From: Podospora comata
Lineage: Eukaryota > Ascomycota > Sordariomycetes > Sordariales > Podosporaceae
Assembly: GCA_017354895.1 (NCBI GenBank)
Contig: CP071495.1
Location: forward strand, 3,145,001 to 3,209,000
DNA: 64,000 nt
Direction: 5' to 3'
Shown here: positions 21,730 to 32,812 of the stretch, piece after piece
Numbering within the stretch: the stretch's first letter is position 1
Layout: each line of letters opens with the position of its first letter
Program-made: the position numbers and the translations under genes
The notes under the pieces: model-generated
Databases searched by the model: none
The model's input: only the letters and a program-made list of their open reading frames with translations
Told to the model about the DNA's origin: nothing

Positions 21730-24089
21730 AATGTCGTCGGTTGGAATTTCAAGTCAATTGAGAATGGGCCGGTCGAGCTGAGCCAACTATTCACCTGACT
21801 ATGGCTAGCAAGGTGGATGATGGCAAATGATGATCGAGTTGCCCGCTGCACTAGCCGGATGACGTTAAACAAGTGGCGACTAGTGATGAAAACTCAAAAA
21901 ACCTCAGATCTCTAAGACGTTTATCGGATATCTCTAGGGCGCGTGAAGGAAATCAGCTGTAGGCCTAGTCAGTACAAGACCGGAGAGTGGAGTTTGGGCG
22001 ATGATTGTCATCGACTGTGTGCCTGTTTATTTGGGCATACATCAAGTGCCTGCTGACACGAGACGAGCTGGAGCTTTGAGAACACAGCCCAGCCACGAGC
22101 AACACGGAATGAGCCCATTGGCAGCTCGCTCTTGGTCGGGCATACACAATGAACTGATGTATGCCTCTCGCCAGACTTCAGGAAAATAGGGGGTCACTTA
22201 CACAACACAGTCTGATGGGAAACTCTATGTGGGGGTATTTGTCGCAGTCTCTAGAAAGTTGAAACCAAAGAAAAAAGCACAAGATGGAAAAAGTGAAGGA
22301 CGAAATGTCAACTAGAGTAGAGCGTAGGGTTGTGTATCGTGGCCGACGATATCAAACTGGAACTGAGGGCGGCGTTTGGGACCCAGAAGACAGGAATGAA
22401 AGACGGTCTATCCCGGACTCTTGCCGAACGGATGGAGCGTAGTACCGGAGGCTCCAAACCCAATCCTCATGAAACCGGCCCTAGTGAGTGAGTGAGTCCT
22501 ATGGAGACGACGGACTGTTGCGGGGTTTGTAGTTTTCCGATGAAAACTGTCGAACTTTTTATCGATGCGCTGACTTCGCGGAGGGGTGCGGCAGCGCTAA
22601 ACGCGACCTCCCATTGCAGGCGCGAAGCTCTCTGGAAGGGTTGAGGGTATCTGGCCGGGCAGTGGGCCGCGTATTGCCGAGCAGTCTTGTCTAGTCTTCG
22701 CCGCCGTCGAGCAGCGGGAGAGTAGGTGAAGAAGAGAAGAGAACAAAAAGGGGGGAGGAAGGGCGGAAGGGCGGGAAGGGGTTGCTCTCAGGGAAAGGGA
22801 AAGGAGAGACAAGAGTGTGTGAGTGATGAAGATGTCTGGCTGGCTGGCTGTCTGGCTGTCGGGAGTGTCCTGTTCAAGGATGGATGCGCGAGGGTGCAGG
22901 CAAGGTAAGCGTGCTGCCGCAGCTGCTTTAGGAGGGTTGAAGTGTGGGAGCGGGGAAGGCACGTTACTCGTTAGTGGCTGGATCCTGGCCAGGCTAGCCG
23001 AAGGGTCAAGTCACGCTGAAGACCGCAGGAGAGACGAGAGAGAGACCTGAAGGCTCGAAAGGTTGTGTGTGGTTTGGTTAATGAAGATGATGCTGTGGCA
23101 AAACGCCGTAGGATTTAAGTTTAGAGTCCCTCGATGATGCCTGCCCCCAGGTTCCGGGAATGGAATTGAGAGATTGCTCAGGAGGTCTCGTGCCGGGCGT
23201 AGTCTTTTGTTAGTGGCTCCAGTCAAGAAACTCGAAGCCCCAGCACCGCCCGTGAGACAAAGAACTGTCCACTGCGCGATGGACTACTGTTGGGTGGGCA
23301 TCCCAGCTCGTGGAAGAGAGGAATTATTGAAGATACCGTGGGTACGTAGGTATTGTGATGAACTCAAGTGGCAGGGAAGGGGACAAGACAGGGACGACAA
23401 GAGACGATGGGAGGAAGACAAGGGTTGGGTGCTAGAAGGGTCTAGGTCCCCGATTGGAGCAACCAGGCCAGTGCGGAGTGTTTCGACAGACACCAAGAGA
23501 TGGAAGCCCGGCCGGTGACGGTGTTGATGTTGTGCTGTGGTTGTGGTTGTGGTCGTGGCCGTGTTCAATGGCTAGAGGTGCATGGAAGATGCAGCCAGAT
23601 GGGGTGGAAACGGGGAGCTCTCTTTCTTTTTTGGTGGGGTGGTAGCATGGGTCAAACAATTTGATGTTGACGCTAGAATGTCTGTTAACGTGGTACCTGC
23701 TGCACCTTCAACCCTCGATCCTACCCGCCCCTTTCCCCGCGGACAACCCGAATACCACCGATGCCACAAACAACGACCCAAGGTAGAGATGTTCCGTCTA
23801 CGCAGTAGGTATGGCGAGAGTGTCCCGTGGTGGTGAGGGCAGCTCAGAAAGTGCAGTGGGGTTCTGGGCGATCAGGGTTCCCGATAGTGATGCGTTTGGT
23901 CTGGACGAAAGAGGTTAGCCCAGTGTCGAGCTCTGTCAAGGCCGACAAGGCGATTCTTTCATGGGGTTTCTTTCTTTTTTTCCCCGCCCTGCCCAGGGAA
24001 CACAAATTGCGGGGGGGCTTGTGCCGCCTAATCAACTACTGGACTTCGTGGATTAAGAGTCAACTAACTATTACCCCTCTTTATTACCT
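21730..24089. other. long gene-free region upstream of the PSP1 gene
   Basis: Normal-GC sequence with no recognisable protein. Short CTGGCTGG-type repetition near 22837-22865. Probably long promoter and leader for the minus-strand PSP1 gene. Several 60-120-codon frames on both strands are Ser/Pro- or Arg-rich and look random. Confidence 0.4.
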
Positions 24090-25376
24090 GGCTACTCCGG
24101 AGTAGGTAAATTGAGAATTTCGATTTATTAAAAAAAAAATCAAGCATTAAATAATTTAATATAACTTACTTTACAATTTGACCCAATATAGTTATTAAAA
24201 ATTACATCTAATATAGGCCTATAAGCTTTGTATAGACACGCACTTACAGTGCCCGCATTAGTGGAAGATTTAATGTCTAGTATCTATAGCGTATTATTGA
24301 AGCTTATAGCTACAGCGCTTTACAACGCTAAGCAATAGAGTTATAAAGAGTAAATTTCTGTAGTTAGAGTGGTTTGTCTGCTATATACTAACTTTGACTT
24401 TGTAGTAGAATTCATACTTGACTTCTATTGTATACTTCCAAGAGCTTCACAGTGCCTCGTATACCACAATGGGTAAATAAACTAGAGTTAAGGTTAGCAA
24501 GCCTTGATTTAGCTGCATTTTGTTTAAAAAAAATAAGCTTATAGCTATATAAAATAAGGCTAATTTAGTTACTAGCCCATCGAAAGTGTAGGTTACTGTA
24601 GGTCGATTAGCCCACAAATTATTTTAGGCACTTATAGGGCCTTAAATAGCCTAAATATAAAATTTAAGCTATTTTAGTCTACTGTTGCAGCAGATGCAGA
24701 GCTTTGCAGTAGCCTGCTCCACTAAGTAGATACTTTGTGAAGTATTAAGAAGGCGCTAAGCAGGTACTAAGTAGGCACTGGGTAGTGCGGAGTAGGTATC
24801 AAATAGATGCTAGAAGAGTATGTGATAGGTGCTGGATAGATATGTTGTAAAATACTTTTGTTTTACGTAATGTTTTTGTTAGAGCTGCTGCTACAAAATA
24901 TTACAGCAATAACTTATTATAAAATAAAGCTAATGGAAACCTATTTTAACAACTAATATTGAGAGTTAAAAGTAGAAAAAAAATTTATATAAAATATGTC
25001 ATTAACTTAAAATATTTCAATTAAATATATTATATAATTGATATTAATATTAAAACTTACTAAGTATAACAATTAATCCAGCTTTTTGATGTTACTATTT
25101 TTTTCTTTACAATTTACAAGTTTAAATTATAGAAAATATTTATTTTTTTATTTTTTATTAAATGATTTAATAGTATTTGAAATATGTTTCAAAAATAGAT
25201 AATATAGTTTATAAACCTTAAAAATATAAATGAAATTTTTTTTTAAAAAAAAAGTCTAAATTAAATAGTAAATTACAAATAAATATTTTAAAGTTTACCA
25301 GTACGTTACTATTTTGGTATTTATTAAGCGTAAGACTTAGAAAAATTCTGAACTTACTGACCCCGGAGTGGTCAGG
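24090..25376. repeat. AT-rich RIP-like relic of an unidentified repeat
   Basis: About 1.29 kb whose composition breaks sharply from both sides: very AT-rich, dense in TpA and poor in G and C, with no intact coding frame. Such islands in Pezizomycotina are usually repeats degraded by RIP. Both edges carry a related palindrome with a CCGGAGT core: CTACTCCGGAGTAG (24092-24105) on the left and TGACCCCGGAGTGGTCA (25358-25374) on the right. That suggests the edges are true element ends. A short direct repeat AGCTTATAGCTA occurs near 24300 and 24537, and a degenerate 10-12-bp tandem array lies at about 24722-24850. Family cannot be told: no polymerase, transposase or capsid remnant is recognisable. 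Looks old and thoroughly decayed. Confidence 0.7.
24722..24850 (+). repeat. degenerate short-period tandem repeat in the AT-rich relic
   Basis: About eight to ten diverged copies of a 10-12-bp unit resembling AAGTAGGTACT or ATAGATGCT. It is less AT-rich than its surroundings. Confidence 0.6.
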
Positions 25377-27915
25377 TGACAGAGAGCAGGTAATGGTCAG
25401 TTCACCTACGTGTGTAGACGAAATGTGGGGAAGACGTCGGTAATGCAACGGCGGTTTGGCTGGATATAGCACAGGTCTGATATACTAGAGGAATGCAGGG
25501 AAAGGGGGGGTCCCTCCGTCCCGTCCTTGGTGTGCGGCGCTTTTGCAGGAATTTCGTCTCGAGTCTTGTTCGTCGGGATTCAGATCATGATCGCCTCGCC
25601 TCAGTCAGTGGAGACATATAGGTTGGATGGGCAGTGCTGGTGACACCCGCTGTCAGCTTTTCTGCTTGCTTCTCAAGATTCACCGTCTTGTCTTGAGATA
25701 TCTTGACATAAACATCAGCATGGGCTGTGAGTGGAGGATCGGGAAATGCAATCGCTCTCTCGCGCCGCCCGAGTGCATGATTGATTTTCTGTCTCGTTGC
25801 TGCAGCAGGCTCGAAACGGCCCTGTCGATGCAGCTCAAGGGAAGGGGGGTTCACCGAGCTCAGTGGTTCCTTCCACTCACGAGACCTCAATCTGCTTCAC
25901 CGGGATTCCAAGCTTTTTTTGCTCTCATCCAGCTTCCCCATCACCTCATTGACCAACCCCAGCTTTCTCTCTCCCTCTCTCTCCCGCGGTCTGGATGCCC
26001 GTCGAATCACGCGAATATGTGCGTATGGCCTATGGCCAGCAACAAGTCTTGATGCAGGAATGCCGCATGCTGCTGTGCAACCCACGGAGGAAGGATTGGC
26101 TTCGTTGAAGAAGGCTGCCCCCAGTGCCCCGCTCTCTCTAGGTCTCTCTCGTGTCTTACGCTGTAGCTGTCTAACATCCATTTTGACGAAGAGGGTCTAA
26201 CGGCCACCAACACACATCACGAGGACCCCATGCTCGACGTTGAACCCGCACCCAAAGGTCAACTCTTAACACCAGCAAAAAGCCAGAGGGCAGTTCGCGC
26301 AAGAAGCTATGGCCATTTTTGCCTCCCCAACCACGACCTAGAAGCTCTGACGATCGAGATCCAAAAAAGATACAGTCGTCATATCTCAGTCACAAACAGG
26401 AGAGAGTCCTTCAAGAGGACATAAGTCAACTGACGATCAGCAAAGCCCCTGCATTGCATACCTCACCTACATACATACCATGAGGAAAAGGCCCAAGCCC
26501 CTACCCTTGAGGGGACGCGGCTGGAGGTTGAACTTTCATCAGCCTAAATTGTTTCTCAAATGGGGCGGGCCCTTCGAGTGTGCTTCTTCTTCTCTGCTGA
26601 GGTGATGAGAGCGGGAAACCCCAGATTTCAATTTCCCCTAGGTTACTACCCCCCTGTCACCACCACCAACCCCGACCCCTCCATTGATGAACCACAGACG
26701 TCAGTTGAACAAAGCTGGGACCCCGCGGGAGAGAGACGCCACGGCGGTTCGAGTTCTTATCAGAAAGAAACTACCCCGCTAAAAAGTTCACTTTTGACAG
26801 CAGGGCATCGTTTCTGCTGGGATCCGGCCTGGATTCGTTTTCCGCCCTTGCAAAGGGGAGGGGGGTCGCTTTACCCCAGATTTCTCGTTCGATCTGGATG
26901 TCACTTGTTGCTGTGGAAGTCTCACCAGCAAGCTTCTGCCATGCCATAATAGAATATGGGTTTTGTTTGTGTTTTGCACGCGGCATTTCCCAGATGCTTC
27001 CCCGAACGGCTGGGAAAGGCGAGCTCACGATATGCACCCTGATGCAAGTCGAAGCATCGAGAAGGACGACCGATCCCCTTTGAGGTCGTCGTCACCGAGG
27101 GATGATTTCATTTCTGCCTCTTGGTAGATCTATGCAAGTTGCTTTGCACACCGGTCTGGAGGTTTCTACGACGCCACAATATTGCTACCCACACATGCTG
27201 CCACAGTGCTACTACATACACACAACGCTCTCTCTTTTTGGGGTAACGAGGTTGGGGATGATGATGATCACTTCCCTTTGGTGATTTCTCCAGCTGCAAG
27301 TCGGGGCGAGACATGTTTGCGTTGACGGCAATTACACCACGCGGCCTTCCAATTCTCCGCGTAACTCACCTGCCAGGTAATCACGCCGCCGGTCACGCCG
27401 AGAGTAAGCAAGTAGGAAGACGTAAACGGACGGATGCGGGGCCCTGTCTATGTTGTTGTTGTTGTTGTTGACAAGCGGGCAGGTAGATATAGATGGGCTG
27501 ACATGCACAGCTCAGTGCCACTGTGTGTTACCTCGACGTATATAGCTCAATGGGATATCAACGTAAAGGGTCCCGGGACTCGATTGGTCAATCATTCTTC
27601 ACTAGAACTGTCACAACTCAGTAGATGGCTTCGAGGCAAACCATGCTCATCACTGAACTTTGCCGAGGGCAAGAAACGACTACCTCGACCGCCTCTTCCA
27701 GAGCTACTTTGTGAAATAACATCTAGATCCGTATGACAGCCACCAGCTTGGCATTTATCCACATTCTGCTACATGATATTCAGCAGCATACATGATATCT
27801 CTATTTCCAACATTTTACACGAGCATACAAGACTCCCCCCTCCACACCATTAGGTCAATAAGCTTTTTTGAAACCACCTATTCATACAACCTATAACTTC
27901 CTGCATTCCCAGATC
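25377..27915. other. gene-free region between the AT-rich relic and nfu1
   Basis: GC returns to normal at about 25377. No protein family recognised in any frame. A GTT microsatellite lies near 27449-27469. The distal end holds the nfu1 3' UTR. Confidence 0.4.
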
Positions 27916-28948
27916 TTAACCAGGCACACTATCCAACCCACCCTTCCCAGTCGACTCGGGAACAGCTCCCTTTTGCGCCTTGAGCTTCTCCTCAAACTTG
28001 GCAAACTCCTTGATGGCGATTTCCTCCTCTTCGTCAAGCACCTGTTCCACGCCCTGAACTTCCTCAATCTTTTGCGTTCTCATGTCAGCAATTGCTCCTG
28101 GAAAGTGTGCCAATAGCATAAAAACTCACATAATGCATCAACATGCCCTCAATCCCATTCTTGAGCGTAACCGTGCTCGAATCACAAGTCCTGCACGCGC
28201 CCCTGAGTTTCAACATGACGATGCCATTCTCAAAACCCCTGAATTCGATATCCCCTCCATCTTCCTGAATCGCTGGGCGGATCCTCGTTTCCAAGAGCTC
28301 CTTGATCATGCCAACGACTTCACTGTCGTTTTCGTCGTATTCTAAACTGTCCCTCTCCCCGGATTCCTGCTCTTGCTCTGCTGTGGACGGGGAGGAGGCA
28401 GATTGCTGGGAGATGTTGACAAGGGGCTGGCCGGAGGTGATGGCTTCGGTGATGAGGGAGAAGATCTCGGGGCGGATGTGGGCCCAGACGGCGTCGGCGG
28501 ATTTGGTGACTGTTATAAAGTCTTGGCCGTAAAAGACCGAGGTGACGCCGTCGACGTTCATGAGGTTAGCGGCGAGGGGGGAAGGGTATGGGGGGGAGAT
28601 GGTGGAGCGGGGGGAGAGGTATTCTACGAAGGGGGTGGAGATGGACTCGGGGAGGACGGGGTGGTTGGGGAGGAATTTGAGGGAGTTGGCGTTGGGGGTT
28701 GGTTCGGTTTGGATGAAGATGGTGCGCTTAGGCTGCTGGGGAGAGGGTATTGTTGGGTGCCATGATTGGGGTTGGAGACGGGGGCGGAGGCCGGAGGTGG
28801 TGGTGTGGGCTGCTCGGCGGGGAGGTTGTTGTGATGGTGGTTGGTGCCGGAGACGGAGGAGGGATGTGGTTGTTCGGCGGCGGGCGGCGGCCGAGGAGGG
28901 TTGCGCTACTAGAGGCGCGATGCCTCGTAGGAGCTTGGTTGATGGCAT
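27916..28948 (-). CDS. nfu1: NFU1-type mitochondrial Fe-S scaffold/transfer protein
   Basis: NFU1 delivers 4Fe-4S clusters to lipoate synthase and respiratory proteins in mitochondria. Two exons on minus (28948-28130, 28068-27916) give 323 residues. A long Arg-rich presequence (MPSTKLLRGIAPLVAQ) is followed by the Nfu N-terminal domain (RTIFIQTEPTPNANSLKFLP, NVDGVTSVFYGQDFITVTK) and the NifU C-terminal domain (MIKELLETRIRPAIQEDGGD, IEFRGFENGIVMLKLRGACR) with the cluster-binding CRTC at about residues 250-255. Across the splice it reads MLMHY-IEEVQGVEQV, where homologs have HYIPEVEGV, so the junction at a rare AAAAG acceptor is well supported. A Ser/Glu-rich insert separates the domains. Divergent from the HIT-finger gene. 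Confidence 0.92.
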
Positions 28949-29671
28949 GGTGTGCTGATTCCCTACGAGCGCTAAATATAGATTGTGTTGAGATAGAGTA
29001 AGATGGGCTCGGTAGGTCTCGTCGTCAAGTCTGAAATTATGGAGGGGCCGAAAGATTGCCGGACGAGACCCGGCGGCGGGATGGCTGACAAAACAGTTCG
29101 TTCTGAGTTGATCCGCTAAAATATTTGCTGCGTCATAGGTCTCGGCGCGGGGCCCACTTTATTTTGAACCCTGCCTGTCACTTTATCTGGACTTTCAACA
29201 TCTGGAGAAGGGTGATGTGAACAAAGCATCCAAACGTACATGTCTGTCTCGTCTTTTATGAGACTTCCGTACACATAATCATAGCATGCCGTCTGTTCGA
29301 AACTAGTTGAGGTCCCAGTGTCAGTCAGTGTACCGCAGTAAGTGAAGCTCTAGTTACCGCACAGTATCCACACAGTCTAGAAAAGCCGTTCCTCTAAATT
29401 TCATGTGGGTCGCCGTTGATAGAAAACGCGACCAGTTGCCAATTGGTCGCCCAAACATTCAGCTTCAGCGAATCACCAGTGTGTAAGGACCTTGTTCGAA
29501 GACGCAAGACATCTCACTCTCGAAAGGATGGTTCTAAACATCTCGCCAATCTCGAACCCAGCCGACCCGGCGAATCACAGACTTCAACTTACAACTTCCA
29601 CGCTCTCCCACCCGATTGGCGCTCCGTCTCGAACCTCACCTCCAGTTTGCGCCAGCACTGAACACACAACC
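28949..29671. promoter_or_regulatory. shared upstream region of nfu1 and the HIT-finger gene
   Basis: A 723-bp gap between head-to-head starts. No gene and no clear motif. An open frame runs into the HIT gene from 29492, but the sequence before 29672 does not look coding. Confidence 0.4.
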
Positions 29672-30624
29672 ATGGCTCAAGACGATGGCGGCATGGCCTC
29701 GCCAGGTCTGAACGAAGGCCCCAAGATCACAGAAGTGACAGCACCCACCGCCTCCCCCCAACCATCACCATCACCATCAGCAACAACAACCCAACCACCA
29801 ACCGAACCATCACCAGCAACCCTCGGCGCAGACGAAGAAGAAGAAGAAGAAAAAGAAGAAGAAAAAGAAGAAGATGATGACCCCCCTCCACCCCCAAAAC
29901 CAGCGCCAAAACTCTGCGCCGTATGTAACACCCACCCAGGCAAATACAAATGCCCCCGCCCCGGCTGCGCAATGCCATAGTACGTCTCCTTTTCCCGTTC
30001 CCACCACCTCAACACTAACTCTCTATTCCAGCTGCTCAATCCCCTGCCACAAATCCCACAAATCCAACCACCCCCGACCCTCCCGCCCCAACATCCCAAC
30101 CCACCCCCCAAACCACCGCTCCCAATCCCTCTCAGCAAACCAACAACGACCCCTACAAAATCCTCCTCGACCACGCCCACGTCTTCCAGCGCCTAGTAAA
30201 GAAATACCCCTCCCTCCCATTCGTCCTCGACTCGATCCACTCCCAGACTTTGCCCCCTCCAACACCATCTTCCAGTACAACAACACCGTCTTTCCTCCAG
30301 AACAATAACAGGAAAAGAAAAGAACCGCCTTGGTCAAAGGATGTGGGGTTGAGGAAGGGGGCGAGCGCGCTGAAGAAGGCGAGGACGGACCCGACGGATA
30401 GGGGGGATGGGGTGAGGGAGTTTTGTGATGCGGTGCTTTATTTGTTGAGTTTGGGGGAGGAGGAAAAGGGGAAAGGGGATGGGAATGGGAATGGGGATGG
30501 GGATGGGGGGCCGAGGCCGGTGGCGGAACGGGCGGTTAAGGAGGTTGGTGAGGAGGTTAGGAGGGAGGAGAGGAGGGTTGTGGAGGGCTTGTTGAGGGAG
30601 GAGGAGAGGGTGAGATTTGTATAA
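29672..30624 (+). CDS. HIT-type zinc finger protein (Hit1/ZNHIT3-like), frame shifted
   Basis: HIT zinc finger proteins of this kind help assemble box C/D snoRNPs or chromatin remodellers. Exon 1 (29672-29979) encodes a Pro/Ser-rich start, an acidic E/K run and the finger KLCAVCNTHPGKYKCPRPGC, continuing across a 52-nt intron (GTACGT...TTCCAG) into YCSIPCHKSHKSNH in exon 2 (from 30032). The rest of a plausible protein (DPYKILLDHAHVFQRLVKKY, REFCDAVLYLLSLGEE, ending ERVRFV) lies in another frame, reached only by a one-base shift inside C-runs at about 30060-30130. That stretch contains no GT, so no intron can explain it. Either a homopolymer error or a real indel; if real, the protein ends at 30308 after a Pro-rich tail. 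Confidence 0.7.
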
Positions 30625-31453
30625 GGGGGGTGTTTGGTTGGTTTACATAATGGTTTTTTGGGGGGTATAAGGGGTAAGGAAAAAGCATGAAAGGATCTGG
30701 GTGGGTTTATATAAATAATTTAAGGGGAAGGTAAGGGCACATATCCAGGTGTTTATAAATGTAATATCGGGGGTGGGAGAATATTTACATGTCATGTTTT
30801 GATGTCAAGTCGAGGGTGGTATGTGTCTAATTAATACATCCAGGCATGCAGAGAGGTGAAGAGAAGATGCATTAAAAAGCCCCGGTTATCCAGTGGCAGC
30901 TGAACTTACATTCAACACGTCTAGCATACACAGTCTGACTAGGCGCACAGGCAGGCAACTCGTCGTTTCCGCGGACGAACCACACTGGGAGCGTTCAGGG
31001 GATGATCAAAGTTTAAACATCTAACAATATCAATTACCATTAATCTACGGCTTTTCCACTCTTTTCTCCCCCTCTTTGCCCCCCTCTCCCCCGCCATCCT
31101 CTGCCGTTTTTGAAGTCTAGACCACGTCCTCGCAACAAAAGCAGAAAAGACTAACTGATCAACAGCTACTAGTAAAACAGGTACAGCCAACTATTCCGAG
31201 CCAGACCAAGCCAGACCAAGCCAGTACAAACCAAACAGAGACATACCAAACCAACGTTTGGTGTAAAATCATGACCATCATCACCAACCACCCTGTGCCA
31301 TGATATATATTTTCCATTCTTTTTCCAGCACACCACCCCATAAACAAATCCAACCAACCAACCCACACCATTCGCCTACCCTCGACCAAACTTTTATTCA
31401 GCCACCCTTCACACTCTCTACCCCTAGCCCAGTGAAAAGAACCGGCGATCTTC
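30625..31453. other. intergenic between convergent genes
   Basis: Two 3' ends face each other. No gene seen. Confidence 0.45.
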
Positions 31454-31532
31454 TCAGCGTTTAAACCTCCCAAAGAAACCCTTCCCACTAGTGGCACTCT
31501 TCGCCGAAGTAGGCGACTTTGCCCCCTTCTCC

Positions 31533-31578
<46 letters not shown>

Positions 31579-32812
31579 GAGGAGGAGGAGGAGGAGGGGG
31601 TGAAAGCTCCTCCAACGCAGGCAACTCCCCACCCCCAACAGCCCTAGTAGGACTGGGCAGCATAGTCCCCAATCCCGAACTCAACACACCCCCATTCTCC
31701 CTCCCAGCCCCAGCCCCAGTCGGGCTCGTCACCACCGACCCCGACCCCGACCCAGCACTGCTCGAACTCCCACCCTTCTCCTTACCCTTTGACGACCTCA
31801 ACGTGAACAACGAGTCTGCTCTTTTCAGGAGGGGAGACAACATGAGTCTGGGGCGGGATGTCCCGGTGGATTTACTGCGTTCATCAGACTGGGACCAGTC
31901 AACCCTGTGCTCTGGGGCGTGGATAGGGAAACGCTGGAGGGGGGTTGGGTCTTCGGAAGTAGGGGTTGTGGTGTCCTCTGATCCCCCCCCTCCCCCTCCG
32001 GGAAGGGTTGGGTTGAGGACGAGCATGGAGCGGCGGGTGGTGGGCTGCTGGGTTGGGGTTGTATCGGCTGACAAGGGGTCTGCGCCGCCGGTGCTGTTTC
32101 TTCTGGGTTGGTGAGAGGGGTAATGACCTGTGAGGGAGACGCGGTTGTGGTTGGTGTTTAGCCTTGCCAATTCGGCTCTGAAGGTGTGGGACTGTTGTTG
32201 GGAGGAAGGGGAGGAGGTTGATGGCGCGGAAGGGGGAGGTTGACGTTGTTGACGCTCCCGCTCCAAGGCACGGTCACGCTCTGCTTGGGACTGGCGGAGT
32301 TGGCGGGCGAGGTCGGCCGGGGTGGTGGAGGCGATGGGGTCACCCTCGCGGTTGGAGTCTTTGTGGTATCTGTGGGCTCGCTTGGAGAGTTGGTGGATGA
32401 AGTCGTTGGAGCGCATTTGCTCGATGGTGGTGGTGCGGGTGAACTGGCGGGCGGCTTCTTTGGGGACATAGTGATCGTCTGTCGACCGGGGTTCTGGGTG
32501 CTGGGAGGAGGTGGAGGTGTTGGCCTGGGAGGGTCTTCGTCTGCTGTGGTCTGAGGATCTGGGGTCTGCTTGTGTGTTTGATGACTGTGACTGTCCATGT
32601 CTGCTGCTCTGATGCTCCCGGCGATGACGGCTCTGCTGCTCGGCCCTCCGCTGCCTTCGTTTCTCATGTTCTTCCTGCTCGGCCAGGACCAGCAACAACC
32701 GACGGGTAAGATCCTCTGGATCAAGCTGTCCCTCCACACGCTTGGAAGAGGGCTTGCTCGGCCCCCCAAATCCTCGAGGGACAGCGCCCTGCTGCGCCCT
32801 CGAGTAGCCCAT
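31454..32812 (-). CDS. unknown low-complexity protein with a conserved N-terminus
   Basis: Single-exon frame of 452 residues from the ATG giving MGYSRAQQGAVPRGFGGPSK (an ATG four codons upstream at 32824 is equally open). The first ~60 residues include a charged helix (DPEDLTRRLLLVLAEQEEHE KRRQRR, shown split), and residues 110-160 carry YVPKEAARQFTRTTTIEQMR and DFIHQLSKRAHRYHKDSNRE, which look structured. The rest is Ser/Pro/Thr-rich and ends with a P9/A14 run and GKGFFGRFKR, a basic aromatic tail. I recognise no family. The same frame stays open for about 230 codons further upstream with random-looking composition, taken as leader; an acceptor-like CACCAG before GGAATGCAG suggests a 5' UTR intron. 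Confidence 0.7.
31535..31597 (+). repeat. CAG then GAG trinucleotide runs
   Basis: About 14 CAG/GCA units run straight into about seven GAG/GGA units. On the minus strand they encode the P-run and A-run of the unknown protein. Confidence 0.92.

Noticed and set aside
29820-29880. Acidic E/K repeat of the HIT gene read as a microsatellite artefact.
   Set aside because: It is in frame in a plausible protein and fits the low-complexity leader of that gene.
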